This document shows positions 54,046 through 62,651 of a DNA stretch of 64,000 nucleotides, piece by piece. The stretch's first letter is position 1. Each line of letters starts with the position of its first letter. Origin of the DNA: JADLCB01 sp964398315. Lineage in GTDB: Bacteria > Planctomycetota > Phycisphaerae > Tepidisphaerales > Tepidisphaeraceae. Position numbers and translations under genes: made by a program. The notes under the pieces were generated by a model, which saw nothing but the letters and a program-made list of their open reading frames with translations, was not told the origin of the DNA and searched no databases. The stretch spans positions 22,481 to 86,480 of the forward strand of contig CAYNMV010000010.1 of the NCBI GenBank assembly GCA_964398315.1, written 5' to 3'.

Positions 54046-55326
54046 ATGATCGTTCCCCACATCGTTTACATCCTCTTCGCCTTCGCGCTGGGCGCCTGCG
54101 TGGGGAGTTTTCTCAACGTGGTTGTGCACCGCCTGCCCAGCGCTGAGACCTGGTGGCAGGGGATCAGGCGGCTGGTGCATCCGCCCTCGCACTGTCCCAA
54201 GTGCAACACCGAACTGGCGTGGAAGGACAATATCCCCATCTTTGGCTGGATCTTGCTGAGGGGCCAGTGCCGCTACTGCCAGGCGCCGATCTCGCCGCGC
54301 TATCCGATCGTGGAGGCGGCGACGGGGCTCCTGTTTGCGCTGTATTACATCGCGTTTTTCCTCTGGGGCTGGGGGCCGTGCGTGGCCCCGACGACCAGTG
54401 AGTGGGGCGTCATCGCCCAGCCGCAGACGATGCAGGTGCTGCGGGACTGGCCGATCTACGGCTTGTACATCTTCACCATCGCCGCCCTGCTGGCCGCCAG
54501 CCTGATCGATGCCGAGCTGTTTATCATCCCGCTGGAGATCCCCTGGACGATGGCGGCGGCCGGGGTGGTGGTGCATGCTCTGGTCGCCGATCAATCGATG
54601 CCGGGCAACCTGATCGCATCGCCGCTGACGGCAGCGATCGGCGCGGGCGGCACGGTCGGCCTGGTCATCAGCGGCGTGCTGCTGCTGATGGGTTGGCTGC
54701 CGCGCAGCTTCCCTAAGGGTGAGCCGATGCAGGATGTGGACCGCGCCGCACTGGCCGCGGAGATCGAAGCGCTCAGGCAGGCCGGCAAGCCAGCGCCTGA
54801 ACTGCCACCGACGTACACCCGCCGGCAGATCCGCCAGGAGATGAGCAAGGAAATGCTATTCCTGCTGCCGCCGATGCTCCTGGCCGGTCTCATGATCTTC
54901 CTGACCTCATCCGGCGGCGCGGTTCAGCAGTGGTGGCAGCAAGTGCTTCAGGCCGACTGGCTGGCAGGGCTTCTTGGGGCGCTCAACGGGGCCCTGATCG
55001 GGGCACTGGTCGTCTGGGTGACGCGCATCCTCGGCACCCTTGCCTTCGGGCGGCTGGCGATGGGGCTGGGCGATGTGCATCTGATGTTCGGCGTGGGGGC
55101 GATCATCGGCGGACTGGGTGCGACCATCGCGTTCTTCATCGCGCCGTTTTTCGGGATCGTGCTGGCGGTCTGGATGCTGATGACGCGCAAGGGCCGCGAG
55201 CTGCCCTTTGGCCCGTATCTGAGTATGGGCACGGCGTGTGTCATGCTATTCTATTGTCCCCTCACCGGTTACGTTCGCCGCGGACTGGAAGACATGCTGT
55301 ACGTGCTTGGCGCAGGCATCCAATAG
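54046..55326 (+). CDS. Prepilin peptidase (A24 family, PilD/GspO-like) with large insert
   Basis: Inner-membrane aspartic protease that cleaves prepilins and pseudopilins and usually N-methylates them. The product has 426 residues, longer than the usual 260-290. The N-terminal segment GSFLNVVVHRLP is followed by a zinc-type loop with Cys50, Cys53, Cys75 and Cys78. The catalytic aspartates are Asp155 (SLIDAELFIIP) and the one in MGLGDVHLM near residue 347. A hydrophilic insert of about 60 residues (about 225-280) lies between the two halves. The ATG at 54046 follows GGAT. It would process the pseudopilin encoded at 40258. Confidence 0.93.
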   Translation: MIVPHIVYILFAFALGACVGSFLNVVVHRLPSAETWWQGIRRLVHPPSHCPKCNTELAWKDNIPIFGWILLRGQCRYCQAPISPRYPIVEAATGLLFALYYIAFFLWGWGPCVAPTTSEWGVIAQPQTMQVLRDWPIYGLYIFTIAALLAASLIDAELFIIPLEIPWTMAAAGVVVHALVADQSMPGNLIASPLTAAIGAGGTVGLVISGVLLLMGWLPRSFPKGEPMQDVDRAALAAEIEALRQAGKPAPELPPTYTRRQIRQEMSKEMLFLLPPMLLAGLMIFLTSSGGAVQQWWQQVLQADWLAGLLGALNGALIGALVVWVTRILGTLAFGRLAMGLGDVHLMFGVGAIIGGLGATIAFFIAPFFGIVLAVWMLMTRKGRELPFGPYLSMGTACVMLFYCPLTGYVRRGLEDMLYVLGAGIQ

Positions 55327-55339
55327 GGAAGGGCATCTC

Positions 55340-55696
55340 ATGAACAATCTCTGGCTCAAAATCCGCGTCTGGACCAAGGCCGTCATCGCGGTTCTGCTGC
55401 TGATCTACATCCTTTCGTTCATCGCCAACAACAGCGGCCAGACGGTTGAGTTCTGGTACTGGTTCTTCGCCGGCGAGGTGAAGACATCGCTGCTGGTCTT
55501 CACTTTCCTGACGTTCGCCTTCGGCGTCATCGTGGCGCTGCTGATCCGGGCCATCTTCAAAACCTTGCGGCAGTTCCGCGAGCTGCGCGAGAAAAATCGT
55601 ATCGCCCGGCTCGAACGCGAGAACGCCGAGATGCGCACCAAGGCGGCCATGCTCAAAACCCGCGAAGGCCCCGCCCCGTCCAGCAGTGTGGAGTAA
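55340..55696 (+). CDS. LapA-domain membrane protein
   Basis: The product has 118 residues. Two membrane segments (AVIAVLLLIYILSFIANN and LLVFTFLTFAFGVIVALLI) surround the QTVEFWYWFF hairpin typical of LapA-like proteins (DUF1049). A charged coiled-coil tail follows (REKNRIARLERENAEMRTKA). AGGGAAGGG precedes the ATG, 13 bases after the prepilin peptidase stop, so the two are probably co-transcribed. In E. coli LapA acts in lipopolysaccharide assembly control; role here unknown. Confidence 0.85.
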   Translation: MNNLWLKIRVWTKAVIAVLLLIYILSFIANNSGQTVEFWYWFFAGEVKTSLLVFTFLTFAFGVIVALLIRAIFKTLRQFRELREKNRIARLERENAEMRTKAAMLKTREGPAPSSSVE

Positions 55697-55730
55697 CCGC
55701 GCCCGCGAGGTGGGGCGATGCCGTGCCGGT

Positions 55731-55759
55731 TTGGCCTGTCCGGCGGTTTGGCCTAGAAT
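55731..55759 (+). promoter_or_regulatory. hisF promoter, apparently leaderless
   Basis: TTGGCC (55731-55736), a 17-base spacer and TAGAAT (55754-55759), ending 6 bases before the hisF ATG. Confidence 0.5.
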
Positions 55760-55765
55760 CGCGGC

Positions 55766-56536
55766 ATGCTCACCAAGCGCATCATCCCCTGCCTCGATGT
55801 GGACAAAGGCCGCGTGGTCAAGGGGGTCAAGTTCTTCGATCACGTGGATGCCGGCGATCCGGTCGAGCAGGCCCGCCGTTACCAGGCGGACGGAGCGGAT
55901 GAACTGGTGTTCTACGACATCTCCGCCAGCCATGAGGCCCGGCAGATCATGGCCGATCTGGTGCGCGAGGTGGCCGACAACGTCTTCATGCCGCTGACGG
56001 TTGGCGGCGGCATCCGCACGCTGGAGGATGCCACCCGCCTGATCCAGGCCGGAGCCGAGAAGGTCAGCATCAACAGTGCGGCCGTCAAACGCCCGGAGCT
56101 GATCACCGAGATCGCCAGGAAGTTCGGCCGCTGCGCCACTGTCCTGGGACTGGATGCGAACCGCATCACCGTGGATGGCGTCGAGAAATGGCACGTCTTC
56201 ATCAATGGCGGCCGGGTGGATACCGGCATCGACGTGATGGAGTGGGTCAAGCGGGCCGAGGACCTGGGCGCTGGGGAGATCGTGCTGAACGTCATGAACG
56301 CCGATGGCACCACCGCCGGCTACGACATCGAGATGACCGCGGCGGTAAGCGATGCCGTGGGTATTCCGGTGGTCGCCAGCGGCGGGGCGGGCTCGCCGGA
56401 GCACATGCGGCAGGTCCTGCAGGAAGGCCGTGCCGATGCCGCCCTGGCGGCCTCGATCTTTCACTTCAACCAGTACACCGTCCAGCAGGTCAAGCAGTAC
56501 CTGCACGAGCACGAGGTGCCGGTGCGGCTGGTGTAG
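55766..56536 (+). CDS. hisF: Imidazole glycerol phosphate synthase cyclase subunit
   Basis: With HisH, forms imidazole glycerol phosphate and AICAR in histidine synthesis. The 256-residue (beta/alpha)8 barrel carries catalytic Asp11 (IIPCLDVDKGRVVKG) and Asp130 (VLGLDANR). Phosphate-binding motifs are VGGGIRTLED and VASGGAGSPEHM. The loop usually written LTSMDRDGT reads LNVMNADGT here. No other his gene is adjacent. TAGAAT lies 6 bases before the ATG and no ribosome site is seen. Confidence 0.96.
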   Translation: MLTKRIIPCLDVDKGRVVKGVKFFDHVDAGDPVEQARRYQADGADELVFYDISASHEARQIMADLVREVADNVFMPLTVGGGIRTLEDATRLIQAGAEKVSINSAAVKRPELITEIARKFGRCATVLGLDANRITVDGVEKWHVFINGGRVDTGIDVMEWVKRAEDLGAGEIVLNVMNADGTTAGYDIEMTAAVSDAVGIPVVASGGAGSPEHMRQVLQEGRADAALAASIFHFNQYTVQQVKQYLHEHEVPVRLV

Positions 56537-56548
56537 GGCGGGAACACG

Positions 56549-56830
56549 ATGACCCGAAGCGATGAGACCGAACCGCAGGATGTGCCCGAGACGGCCGGGC
56601 CGCCGCCGCTTGCCCGCCGCCTGGACTACGCACACCCGGAAGATGAGGCGTTCGACCGGATGATCCGCTGGTTCGGCGGATACCGGCAGATCGGTTTCGC
56701 CGCCGGCCTGGCGATGGTGGCCGCCGTCATGGGCGCTCACGCGCATCATGACTTGTATGTTTTAGTCGGCGCGGTGGGGGGAGCGCTGGTGGGGCTGTGC
56801 CTGCGGATTCCGCCCTGGCGGCCGGAGTGA
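56549..56830 (+). CDS. Small hypothetical membrane protein
   Basis: The product has 93 residues: an acidic N-terminal half followed by two short hydrophobic segments (QIGFAAGLAMVAAVMGAHA and LYVLVGAVGGALVGLCL). It starts 12 bases after the hisF stop with GGGCGGGAA upstream, so it is probably translated from the hisF message. No family recognised. Confidence 0.65.
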   Translation: MTRSDETEPQDVPETAGPPPLARRLDYAHPEDEAFDRMIRWFGGYRQIGFAAGLAMVAAVMGAHAHHDLYVLVGAVGGALVGLCLRIPPWRPE

Positions 56831-56852
56831 GCCTCCCCGCCGGCGAGACCCA

Positions 56853-57509
56853 TCAATCCATCCGCCCACCCTGCTTGGCACGGGTGATCGCCTTGGCGAT
56901 CTCGTGATACACCTCGCGCGGGCGAGCGATGGTCTGCCACTGGCCGATGGGGGTTTCTTCCTTGAAGGGGATGATCTCGATTGATCCCAGCCCCAGCAAG
57001 CGCTCGCGCGTGGTGGTCACCCGGCGGATACGCGCCACCTGACGCAGCGGGCAGTCGAAAATATCCACCGCGAAAATACCCTGCAGGCGGACGATGCGCA
57101 TGTCGGTCAGCACGTAGTAACGTGCCATCCATTGCAGGATCGCCACCATCAGCCGCCCGGCGATGACGATGCCGCCGGTCCAGGCGACATAGAATGGCGT
57201 GTGGTGGGCCAGGTTCTCCCGGTAGACCTGAGCCGCGATCATGATGATCAGCGTGGCGGCGATAAAGCGCAGCGATTGGAGCAGGATGAACCAGTAGGAC
57301 GGTTTGAGGATGAGGATGACGATCTCCCCATCCGAGAGGATGTGCCGGGTCAGCAGCACCACCAGCGAATTGGGCGGCGCCTCGGCCACCGGCACCGTCG
57401 TCGCCCCCGTCTCGCTTGGACAAACCGGCGCCCCGCGCGCAACCCCCGCCACCCGCGCCCGCCGCGCCCACCTCAGGATGCGCATCAACTTATTCAGCCA
57501 GCCCCGCAT
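56853..57509 (-). CDS. Bacterial PH-domain (YdbS-like) membrane protein
   Basis: The product has 218 residues. After a basic start and linker comes a strand-rich entry (VVLLTRHILSDGEIVILILK), then two membrane segments (FILLQSLRFIAATLIIMIA and YVAWTGGIVIAGRLMVAIL). A PH-type beta domain follows (YVLTDMRIVRLQGIF, CPLRQVARIRRVTTTRERLLGLGSIEII), which is the bPH2 pattern. The start at 57509 is chosen since the longer frame is Arg/Pro-rich without structure. Function unknown; membrane association is clear. Confidence 0.8.
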   Translation of the reverse strand: MRGWLNKLMRILRWARRARVAGVARGAPVCPSETGATTVPVAEAPPNSLVVLLTRHILSDGEIVILILKPSYWFILLQSLRFIAATLIIMIAAQVYRENLAHHTPFYVAWTGGIVIAGRLMVAILQWMARYYVLTDMRIVRLQGIFAVDIFDCPLRQVARIRRVTTTRERLLGLGSIEIIPFKEETPIGQWQTIARPREVYHEIAKAITRAKQGGRMD

Positions 57510-57966
57510 GCCTTGATCATACGCCCCTTCCCCGCCGGCCGACAGCCGATGACCGCGTTTCGCCTCCGGGGCGGCGCGCGCGGCCCGCCCGTGATTGTCC
57601 GCTCTCAAGGGGAAAGGCCAGGCCTGCACGCCACCCCCGATGCCGCCGTCGGGTCGATGGTGCGGCCGCCGGTCATCGGGTAGAGACCGCGAAAGCGCGA
57701 AGCGCACGCGAGCGACGGGAGACGGGGGCGTCCAGAAGAACGTATTCATGACCTTCTGGTTCTCCCTTTCTCCTCCCTTTTCTGATCCTCATCAGGTCCT
57801 GGCTTATTGATGAATGGGCGTAAAGTCATTTCATTTTGTCATTAACGAAAGACATTTTTTGATGGACCGCGGCCCCCATTTACATAAACTAGCTCATCCA
57901 ATAAGGGGCGGCCAGCAGTGGGGCGGGCTGCCTGAGACAATTCTCTCTTCAAGTGAGGCACATCGA
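57510..57966. other. Divergent intergenic region upstream of the FN3 surface protein gene
   Basis: The left 220 bases are GC-rich and hold no gene I can support. From about 57750 the sequence turns A/T-rich and carries a likely promoter at 57859-57886. Confidence 0.45.
57859..57886 (+). promoter_or_regulatory. Candidate promoter of the FN3 surface protein gene
   Basis: TTGATG (57859-57864), a 16-base spacer and TACATA (57881-57886), in an A/T-rich stretch 80 bases before the ATG at 57967. Confidence 0.4.
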
Positions 57967-59520
57967 ATGAACACGCGGGATGCATCGGCGCACGGTCCCG
58001 GCGCGGTGATTGAGGCGCTTGAAACGCGCCGACTGCTCACGCTTGTCGGGCCGGAGCAGCCGACATTAACAGCGCTGGCGATCGACGCGGATACGGTCCG
58101 ACTTTCCTACAGCAAGACCGATGACTCTGTATTGTCACTCGAGATGAAGGGGCCGGGTGATGCCAACTACCGGGCGATGAACTATTTGCTCAACCAGACC
58201 GCTGGTACCCACACATTGGACATCAACAGCCTGGCTGCGGCGCGGTCGTACAGCTTCCGGCTCCGTGCGGCATTGAACGGCGCAGTAGCGTATGATGATG
58301 CCAATGCCCGCACGGATTCGCTTTGGCAGGCGGACCCATCCCCTACACTGGCGAAGCCGGAGGTCGCCGCCGTATCAGACCCTTGGGGGTATGTCGAGTT
58401 CAGCTTCGAGGATGGTCCTTATCCGACTTACGCGCCCGATGATCCCTGGGCGGCCTTTGACCTTGATGTCGAGATCGTGGGAGGGGATCCGTTCGGTCTG
58501 TTCGATTACGCCGGAGCCTATTATTGGTTCAACCCCGTGTTGACGGACGGGATGTGGAACGGCGAGTTCATGGCCGATTATTCCCCTTATGGCTACGCGT
58601 TCCGCTTGAAGGTGGACGCGGGGTCGGACGGCAGCCCCTGGTCGGACTGGACGCGTTTCACCGTGTCTTCGCCCAACGCGCCCGCCGCACCCGAGTTGTC
58701 AATTGCACCGGCCGGCGGGGGCAATGTCACGGTGAGCTGGACTGACGTCTGGAACGACAACGATGCGTATCTCAACTTCTACCGGGTGATCGGCGATGAG
58801 GCGACGCTCATCGAGGATGATGTCGAGGCCGATGACGGCTCGATCGTGCTCCCCGCCGGCGCGGTGGACGCGCAGATCTTCGCGGCCGCATATATATCCG
58901 GCTACGGGTTCAGTCTGTACTCGAATTTCCTTGCCGCCGATGGCGTACCGGACGCCCCGGCGCCGCCATCTGGCTTGGAGGCGGTTGGCGATTTATTTAC
59001 TGCCACCGAACGGGAGATTAGGCTTCTTTGGACCGACAACTCGAGCAACGAAACAGGATTTTTGATTGAAGCGTCGGTGGATTCCGTTAATTGGTCATTC
59101 TTCGCCCAGACGGCGAGTGATGTTGCATCATTTACGGGCGAGTTACCCGAGAATGGGCTGGACTACAGCTTTCGTGTAACCGCATTAGCTGGTGTTCTGG
59201 CCTCGGCTCCCTCAGCGCAAGCTATCCCGCTTATTGCCAACCGCACGTTCAAGGTGAGCGAGGGTAATCAATGGATTGTATGGCGGAACTTCACCGACAA
59301 GGAAAAGTCGGTTGAAATCACATTGGCTCTCCATGGGAAAGGGACCGTCGTATGGGAATTCTGGGATGAAGATGGGGAAGTGCAGACATTGACCGAGATG
59401 TTCGACTCCACTGGATTACCGCAAGGGGCAAGCCTTACGCGTGCCGGCAAGATTGCTTCATGCACGGTGAAGGCGAACAAAGGCAGCGAAGTTCGGGGCG
59501 AGTACGAGGTCGAGAAGTAA
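57967..59520 (+). CDS. Surface protein with FN3-like domains and LExRRLL N-terminal motif
   Basis: The product has 517 residues. Instead of a classical signal peptide it has ALETRRLL near residue 23, a motif common at the N-terminus of planctomycete surface proteins. At least three fibronectin-III-like units can be seen (TLTALAIDADTVRLSYSK; ELSIAPAGGGNVTVSWTD; SGLEAVGDLFTATEREIRLL with FLIEASVDSVNWSFF). The last 90 residues form a separate beta domain (FKVSEGNQWIVWRNFTDKEK onward). GAGG lies 9 bases before the ATG at 57967. The 3' half is noticeably less GC-rich than genes to the left. Role unknown, possibly adhesion. Confidence 0.85.
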   Translation: MNTRDASAHGPGAVIEALETRRLLTLVGPEQPTLTALAIDADTVRLSYSKTDDSVLSLEMKGPGDANYRAMNYLLNQTAGTHTLDINSLAAARSYSFRLRAALNGAVAYDDANARTDSLWQADPSPTLAKPEVAAVSDPWGYVEFSFEDGPYPTYAPDDPWAAFDLDVEIVGGDPFGLFDYAGAYYWFNPVLTDGMWNGEFMADYSPYGYAFRLKVDAGSDGSPWSDWTRFTVSSPNAPAAPELSIAPAGGGNVTVSWTDVWNDNDAYLNFYRVIGDEATLIEDDVEADDGSIVLPAGAVDAQIFAAAYISGYGFSLYSNFLAADGVPDAPAPPSGLEAVGDLFTATEREIRLLWTDNSSNETGFLIEASVDSVNWSFFAQTASDVASFTGELPENGLDYSFRVTALAGVLASAPSAQAIPLIANRTFKVSEGNQWIVWRNFTDKEKSVEITLALHGKGTVVWEFWDEDGEVQTLTEMFDSTGLPQGASLTRAGKIASCTVKANKGSEVRGEYEVEK

Positions 59521-59537
59521 TCGAACGGAGTATTGTC

Positions 59538-59957
59538 ATGACACGACCACTATGTATTTTCATCTGCGCATGCATTCTCTGGTTTGGAGATGGCGCCGCT
59601 GCGCAGGAGATTCGGCCGTCGACTCAGCCGGTCGTAAGCCCGTCTGCAGAGGGCGGACTGATGGTGACGGCAGGTGAGTTGTCCATAGTCATCCCTATCG
59701 GAGCAGGCGATGAAGTCATGCTTTACGAGTCGGATGAGAATCCGCGCGATGTGGAACTGACGCTCACGCTGAGTAAGGGCCGGCAGGTTGTGACCGTGCT
59801 TGCGATAAACGAGCAGGGACAGGAAGAGCAACTTCGACAGCAAACATCCAACCAAGATGGAAATTCGATGACTGTTAGCGGCCGTCTCAAGCGGGTCACG
59901 GCGTGGGCGAAGGAGGTTGCCACGGTTCGGTTGGACCTGAGCGTCCCGAAGCAGTAG
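59538..59957 (+). CDS. Small secreted protein sharing the C-terminal domain of its neighbour
   Basis: The product has 139 residues with a signal peptide (LCIFICACILWFGDGAAAQ). The ATG at 59538 follows CGGAG by 8 bases. The mature beta-rich domain (SENPRD-like stretch DENPRDVELTLTLSKGRQVV) resembles the C-terminal domain of the upstream protein (TDKEKSVEITLALHGKGTVV). It lies 17 bases downstream of that gene and is probably in the same operon. Function unknown. Confidence 0.8.
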   Translation: MTRPLCIFICACILWFGDGAAAQEIRPSTQPVVSPSAEGGLMVTAGELSIVIPIGAGDEVMLYESDENPRDVELTLTLSKGRQVVTVLAINEQGQEEQLRQQTSNQDGNSMTVSGRLKRVTAWAKEVATVRLDLSVPKQ

Positions 59958-59990
59958 GGAGTATAAAAGGAGCCGATAAGCAGGGAGCCA

Positions 59991-60033
59991 ATAAGGGGTC
60001 GCTACTGATAATCAGTCAGTAGTGACCCCTTAT
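59991..60033. repeat. Palindromic element, copy A
   Basis: ATAAGGGGTCGCTACTGA (59991-60008) pairs with the 18 bases at 60016-60033 (one G-T pair) around TAATCAG. An inverted, partly degraded copy is at 63230-63266. It ends exactly where the truncated transglutaminase-like gene begins. Confidence 0.85.
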
Positions 60034-61298
60034 CCTCTCTCACCGGCGGCATCACGATCAACCGCGATTCGGGCGCTGGCGCGTACAGCGGGCCGGAGTG
60101 GCACGATGGCAACCTCAACGGAAAGATCGACCCCGGCACGACAACTCCTTTCAGCAACGGCACGATCGACTCCGACGCCGGCACGCCGGCCAACATCGCC
60201 GACGATGAGCGGCGGTATCCGATCGCCTACGAGCGCAGCGTCCCCGGCACGGCCAGGACGATCGGGGCGAACGTGGCGCTGAGCTTCGGCGGCGCAATCG
60301 GGACCGGCTGGAAGGTGAAGGCCAGCGGCGGCGGCTTCACCTTCGCTACGACCGACATTGCCGCCGGCGCGACTGCTTCGCTGACGTCGTCCGAGGCGCT
60401 GCCGGAGACGATCGACAGCCGCAAGCTGAAGATCACCTGGCAGATGTCGCTGGACGGCGGCACGAACTGGTTCACGATTGGAGAGACGGAGAACCAACTG
60501 TATGTGATTGGAGCGCAACAGCTCGCCGGCGGCCCTGCGCTGGAAGCATACGAAACTGTGCTGCATTTGGGCAGCGAGGGGGCCAAGGGCAAGCGGCCGA
60601 GGAATCCAGGAGAGGAGCCAGTGGTAGCTTCGCAGAAGGATCAAGAGGTAGTGGACGCGATCTGGGAAGAGTTCAAGGAGAGGAATATGAAGCGGGCTGA
60701 TGGTGAGAGCCTTACCTATTGGAAGACGACTGAACGTCTGGAAGATGGTGGGCATCCTTATCGAACCGCCACTGCGCTATTGAAGTTCAAGGATGGTGAT
60801 TGCTACGCCTGGTCTGATCTGTTGATCAGTACATTGAGCACGCAGGGCATTGCGGGTGCAGGGGCCATCGAAATTACATCAAAGTACAAGAACTCCAATT
60901 TCTTGCAGGAACTGGCACATCTGGATCGACGTGGCAAGCCCGCCGCGCTGCTGATCAAGAATTGGAATTTCGGAGCGGGAGGTGGGCCGGACCGTGACGG
61001 CTTCACTCACCCCGATGGCACCTTCACCAGCGGCAACCGTATCGCGGCACAGGGAAACAATGAGTCACCGTCTGCCTTCCAGAACCATCGAATCGTCAGC
61101 TACGGCGGAAAGTTCTATGATCCCTCATACGGGGGGGAAGCCTACTCGACACAGAAGACATGGGAAATTGCTTCCTTGGCGGGATTCCGCCGTTGGGATA
61201 CGGATGTTGTCGATGGCGTAGTCGTTGATGTTCGGGAAGCAAAGAAACTCGATGAGGACGCCGCCTCAGAGGTTGAGACAATATTTCATCCTGTATGA
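60012..61298 (+). pseudogene. 5'-truncated gene with C-terminal transglutaminase-like domain
   Basis: This frame is open for 428 codons from a stop inside the palindrome but has no proper start before convincing protein sequence begins at TGGITINRDSGAGAYSG (about 60042). The N-terminal part is beta-rich (LSFGGAIGTGWKVKASGGGF, ITWQMSLDGGTNWF). The C-terminal 200 residues carry a papain/transglutaminase-type triad: Cys at 60801 (GDCYAWSDLL), His at 61086 (FQNHRIVSYGG) and Asp at 61119 (FYDPSYGG). Such domains are found as proteases, cross-linkers or toxin tips. A GTG at 60273 could give a shorter product. I judge that the 5' part was lost by recombination at the palindrome. Confidence 0.65.
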
Positions 61299-61369
61299 AC
61301 GCGCGAAGCCGCGACAGCGAGATTCATGCGAAGGAAGATGAATAGCACTGCTCTCGACGAGGTGACATT

Positions 61370-62071
61370 GTGAACAACTCGGTTCTTTCCCTGATCGTGC
61401 TTATCGGCATCCTCTGGGGCGCCCAGGTGAACATGTCGGCTGCGCCGGGGCAGGCCACGCAAGAGTTGGCGGAGATCAGCGCGGATTGGCGCGGGACCAC
61501 TTACCGCCTGCAGTTGCTCCACATCAACACTCCTGCCGAAGGGAATCAGACAACGCCGATGCAATTCTTGGAGATCCGCCGGATACCGGCCAAGGAAGAT
61601 CCGCCGTCACCGCCTGCCGCCGGCAGAACGATCTTCCGAATGGGCGGTCGCGCCGCGGCCGATCCTCACCCACCTGCTGATCAGCTCTCCCGGACGCTGG
61701 GGAATCTGTGCTACGACGTCGAAAGCGAGACGGTATTCATGGTCATTTCAAGCGGTCAGGGCTTCCAGGTTTTCGCCTTGCACATCGATGCCGAACCGTG
61801 GGTGAATCCGGATGGCTCATTGCGGCTAAACCGACCAATCCCCGGGAATCTGGACGAGGGAGAACTGCTGAAGTTCATGCGCGCTGCACAGGACCAGCAC
61901 TTCAGGCACGTTTCCAATGCCTGGGATATGGATCTCCCACCCTCAAAACTGATGAATATCGCCGCCGTTTCGATCTCACGGCATGAGGGAAAGTTACGGA
62001 TCACGCTCCGTTACGACGAGCATCACCCCGACGGGCTGACCTCGGCGGTTATCGATGGACTGGACGGGTAA
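61370..62071 (+). CDS. Exported hypothetical protein
   Basis: The product has 233 residues from a GTG at 61370 with GAGGTGA 5 bases upstream. A signal peptide (SVLSLIVLIGILWGAQ) precedes a mixed alpha/beta region (STYRLQ-like WRGTTYRLQLLHIN; FMVISSGQGFQVFALHID). It lies 71 bases downstream of the transglutaminase-like gene, where an accessory or immunity partner would be expected. The same frame stays open for 58 codons after the TAA, see the next entry. No family recognised. Confidence 0.75.
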   Translation: MNNSVLSLIVLIGILWGAQVNMSAAPGQATQELAEISADWRGTTYRLQLLHINTPAEGNQTTPMQFLEIRRIPAKEDPPSPPAAGRTIFRMGGRAAADPHPPADQLSRTLGNLCYDVESETVFMVISSGQGFQVFALHIDAEPWVNPDGSLRLNRPIPGNLDEGELLKFMRAAQDQHFRHVSNAWDMDLPPSKLMNIAAVSISRHEGKLRITLRYDEHHPDGLTSAVIDGLDG

Positions 62072-62248
62072 GACAACGGGGGAAGGGAAAGTGACGCAGA
62101 TCGATTTCCTTACGGACTGAACGATGAATGGAAGAACGCGTCGATCGCTGTATATAAATACGAACGTCGCGAGGATGCGACCAGTGCCGTGACATGGACT
62201 GCATGGATTCCAGATATCCTTGATAGTGACGGGCTAGACTTCTTTTGA
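62072..62248 (+). pseudogene. C-terminal gene fragment
   Basis: Directly after the TAA of the preceding gene the same frame continues for 58 codons to a TGA. From 62102 the product looks protein-like (RFPYGLNDEWKNASIAVYKY, VTWTAWIPDILDSDGLDFF). There is no start codon or ribosome site. A 19-base repeat shared with 63288-63306 sits at the point where coding character begins (62088-62106), suggesting a recombination joint. Confidence 0.5.
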
Positions 62249-62263
62249 TCAAAGGGAGTTGAA

Positions 62264-62497
62264 ATGAAGAAGACTATTACCTGGACGGCCATTGTATGTT
62301 CCCTGGTGCTGATTTTTTGCGCAGAAGTGCCGGCATCGGAGTCGGACTTGTCAAACAATCCAGACAAAATTGAGCGTCTTTATAAGAGCGAGATCGGCGA
62401 GGGGGTGGTGCTGGAAGTCACCGCCCGCCGACAGCCTTTCTGGATCACGCCGTTGTTAGTGTGGGAAACACTATCTACGATCCATCATATGGCGTGA
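62264..62497 (+). pseudogene. Signal-peptide-bearing gene start joined to foreign sequence
   Basis: The ATG at 62264 has an AAGGGAG ribosome site and encodes a clear signal peptide (TITWTAIVCSLVLIFCAEVPA) and a further 35 plausible residues (LSNNPDKIERLYKSEIGEGV). From about 62420 the amino acids in this frame lose protein character, while a different frame carries a transglutaminase-like end. The 77-codon frame is therefore best read as a chimera. Confidence 0.5.
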
Positions 62498-62583
62498 AAA
62501 TAGTGGGGGCGTCACTCGCAGCAAGTGCCACTGCATGGGATCTCGCTGCAGTGAAAACTTTGGTCGTCGAGGGCATATCCTGA
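62386..62583 (+). pseudogene. Fragment of a second transglutaminase-like C-terminus
   Basis: In the frame starting at 62386, from about 62422 the product reads PPTAFLDHAVVSVGNTIYDP and goes on to a TGA at 62581. It aligns with SPSAFQNHRIVSYGGKFYDP in the gene at 60012-61298. The His (62446) and Asp (62479) codons are 11 codons apart, exactly as in that gene. The Cys-bearing part is absent. Confidence 0.65.
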
Positions 62584-62651
62584 GGATGTGTTGGCGCGAC
62601 GGTTTACCAGAATGGTAGTGAACGGCATTCTCTATTGAACGATGGGTTCGG

